Position numbers and translations under genes: made by a program. Shown in pieces: positions 63,218 to 64,000 of a stretch of 64,000 bases of DNA. Position 1 is the stretch's first letter. The number at the start of each line of letters is the position of its first letter. The notes beneath the pieces were generated by a model that saw only the letters and a program-made list of their open reading frames with translations, made no database searches and was not told the origin of the DNA. The stretch is from JACSRF01 sp963695505 (GTDB lineage Bacteria; Chloroflexota; Anaerolineae; Promineifilales; Promineifilaceae): assembly GCA_963695505.1 (NCBI GenBank), contig CAVOGX010000006.1, positions 62,001-126,000 of the forward strand, read 5' to 3'.

Positions 63218-63585
63218 CAAATGTGCAATTGATATTGAAAGAAGGGCAACCTGAATACGCCATCCTACCTTACGACCTCTACGTGAGTTTGGTGGATGAT
63301 GCGGAAATGCTGCAGGATATTCTCGATTATGAGGAAGGCATGCGACGCCTTGCTGAAGGCGAAGAAACCGTGCCTTTGGAACTTGTAGAGGCGCTTTTAG
63401 ATGGCGAAAATGCGGTTAAGGTATGGCGGGAATATCGCGGCATGACGCAGCAGGAGCTGGCGCAGCAGGCGGGCATCAGCGCCGCCTACCTGTCGCAAAT
63501 CGAGACGGGCAAGCGCACCGGTTCCATGGAGGTGCTGCAAGCCATCGCCCGTTCCCTGAACCTGACGCTGGATGATCTGGTTTGA
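63214..63585 (+). CDS. HTH (XRE-type) antitoxin
   Basis: A 123-residue antitoxin for the RelE-like toxin. The N-terminal half (VQLILKEGQPEYAILPYDLY) is the toxin-binding or Phd-like part, and the C-terminal half is a clear XRE helix-turn-helix (WREYRGMTQQELAQQAGISA, YLSQIETGKR). It probably represses its own promoter through the TTAGCA palindrome. It starts in the ATGA overlap with the toxin stop. Confidence 0.9.
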   Translation: MTNVQLILKEGQPEYAILPYDLYVSLVDDAEMLQDILDYEEGMRRLAEGEETVPLELVEALLDGENAVKVWREYRGMTQQELAQQAGISAAYLSQIETGKRTGSMEVLQAIARSLNLTLDDLV

Positions 63586-63653
63586 AGTCGACTGATTGCC
63601 CGGTAGCCTGCCTGGCGGCGATTTACCAATTCCTTTTGTAAGAGATATGCCTC

Positions 63654-64000
63654 ATGCCTATTCCCCATGATGTGCCGGTTTTGCAGACGGAGCGCTTGCG
63701 GTTACGGCCGTTAACCCTGGAAGATGCCCCCGCGCTTTTCCCCATGTATAGTGACCCGGAAACGATGCGCTTTATGCCTGACCCGCCCCACGAAAACCCA
63801 GAAGTGACCCGCTACAGGCTAACGGAAGAGATGAGCCTGGCGGGCGCGCGCCATTGGGCTGTCTGCCGCGCTGGTAGCAATGAGCCGCTAGGCATTGTCA
63901 ACTACCTGGGTCAGACCCCGATACCGGGCATAGGGTACATTTTGCGGCGCGACCAGTGGGGACAGGGGCTGGTGACGGAAGCGTGCCGGGCCGCTTTGGC
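63654..64000 (+). CDS. GNAT acetyltransferase (RimJ/RimL-like), 3' end beyond window
   Basis: The first 115 codons of a RimJ/RimL-type acetyltransferase: LQTERLRLRPLTLEDAPALF, SDPETMRFMP, and the start of the acetyl-CoA site (RRDQWGQGLVTEACRAAL). The ATG at 63654 fits the family N-terminus; a nearby ATG at 63647 is out of frame. The protein continues past the window edge. Acceptor unknown; members acetylate ribosomal protein N-termini or small amines. Confidence 0.85.
   Translation, partial: MPIPHDVPVLQTERLRLRPLTLEDAPALFPMYSDPETMRFMPDPPHENPEVTRYRLTEEMSLAGARHWAVCRAGSNEPLGIVNYLGQTPIPGIGYILRRDQWGQGLVTEACRAAL

Overview
This 64 kb window looks like a chromosomal segment of a free-living bacterium, most likely a Chloroflexota member related to Anaerolineae. 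That placement is inferred from the moderately high GC, the many GT39/PMT-type membrane glycosyltransferases with Thr/Pro-rich surface proteins, LeuRS with a VGHC motif, tandem SPFH proteins and large peptide-type ABC transporters. No rRNA gene is present to confirm it.

Layout. 1-7.3 kb: glutaminyl-tRNA synthetase, a PIN toxin-antitoxin pair, an RNA methyltransferase homologue with a changed active site, a CPBP protease, a cupin, a SWIM protein and an IS982-type insertion with a target duplication. 7.3-20.6 kb (mostly minus strand): four PMT-type glycosyltransferases, the infC-rpmI-rplT translation operon, a sortase, a methyltransferase and a stalked SH3 protein, which together suggest a cell-surface glycan and protein-anchoring locus. 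20.9-33.3 kb: dihydrolipoyl dehydrogenase, then a peptide/nickel-type ABC importer with one lipoprotein binding protein, two ATPases and two sets of permeases. 33.4-41.7 kb: an IclR regulator, a GcvT-like protein, two phytoene-desaturase-like oxidoreductases around an alkyl-DHAP-synthase-like ether-lipid enzyme, and a four-helix-bundle gene flanked by a long inverted repeat. 41.8-48 kb: a DUF433/DUF5615 pair, tRNA-Val, two SPFH proteins with a third partner, a PfkB kinase and a phytol-kinase-like membrane protein. 48-57.6 kb: PCMT, a selenocysteine formate dehydrogenase, Nudix hydrolase, a two-component system, RidA and three zinc-ribbon proteins. 57.4-64 kb: EF-P, GNAT, leucyl-tRNA synthetase with a candidate leader peptide, RNase HII, a RelE/HTH pair and a partial GNAT.

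Two DNA-level signals dominate the window and are not explained by any gene. The palindrome ACGGCCGT (often AACGGCCGTT) occurs about 84 times by eye, in all reading frames and between genes, against one or two expected; it is almost absent from the ABC transporter region. Several families of short, degenerate tandem hairpin repeats (GATTGGAGATT-type, CCCTTGC-type, GAGCTAGAG-type) lie between genes and also inside genes, where they are read in frame as extra peptide.

Data quality. Many long genes, including glnS and leuS, are broken by single-base shifts, mostly one-base insertions in short homopolymers. These look like sequencing or assembly errors rather than decay. The break in the formate dehydrogenase is different: it is an in-frame UGA with a SECIS hairpin.
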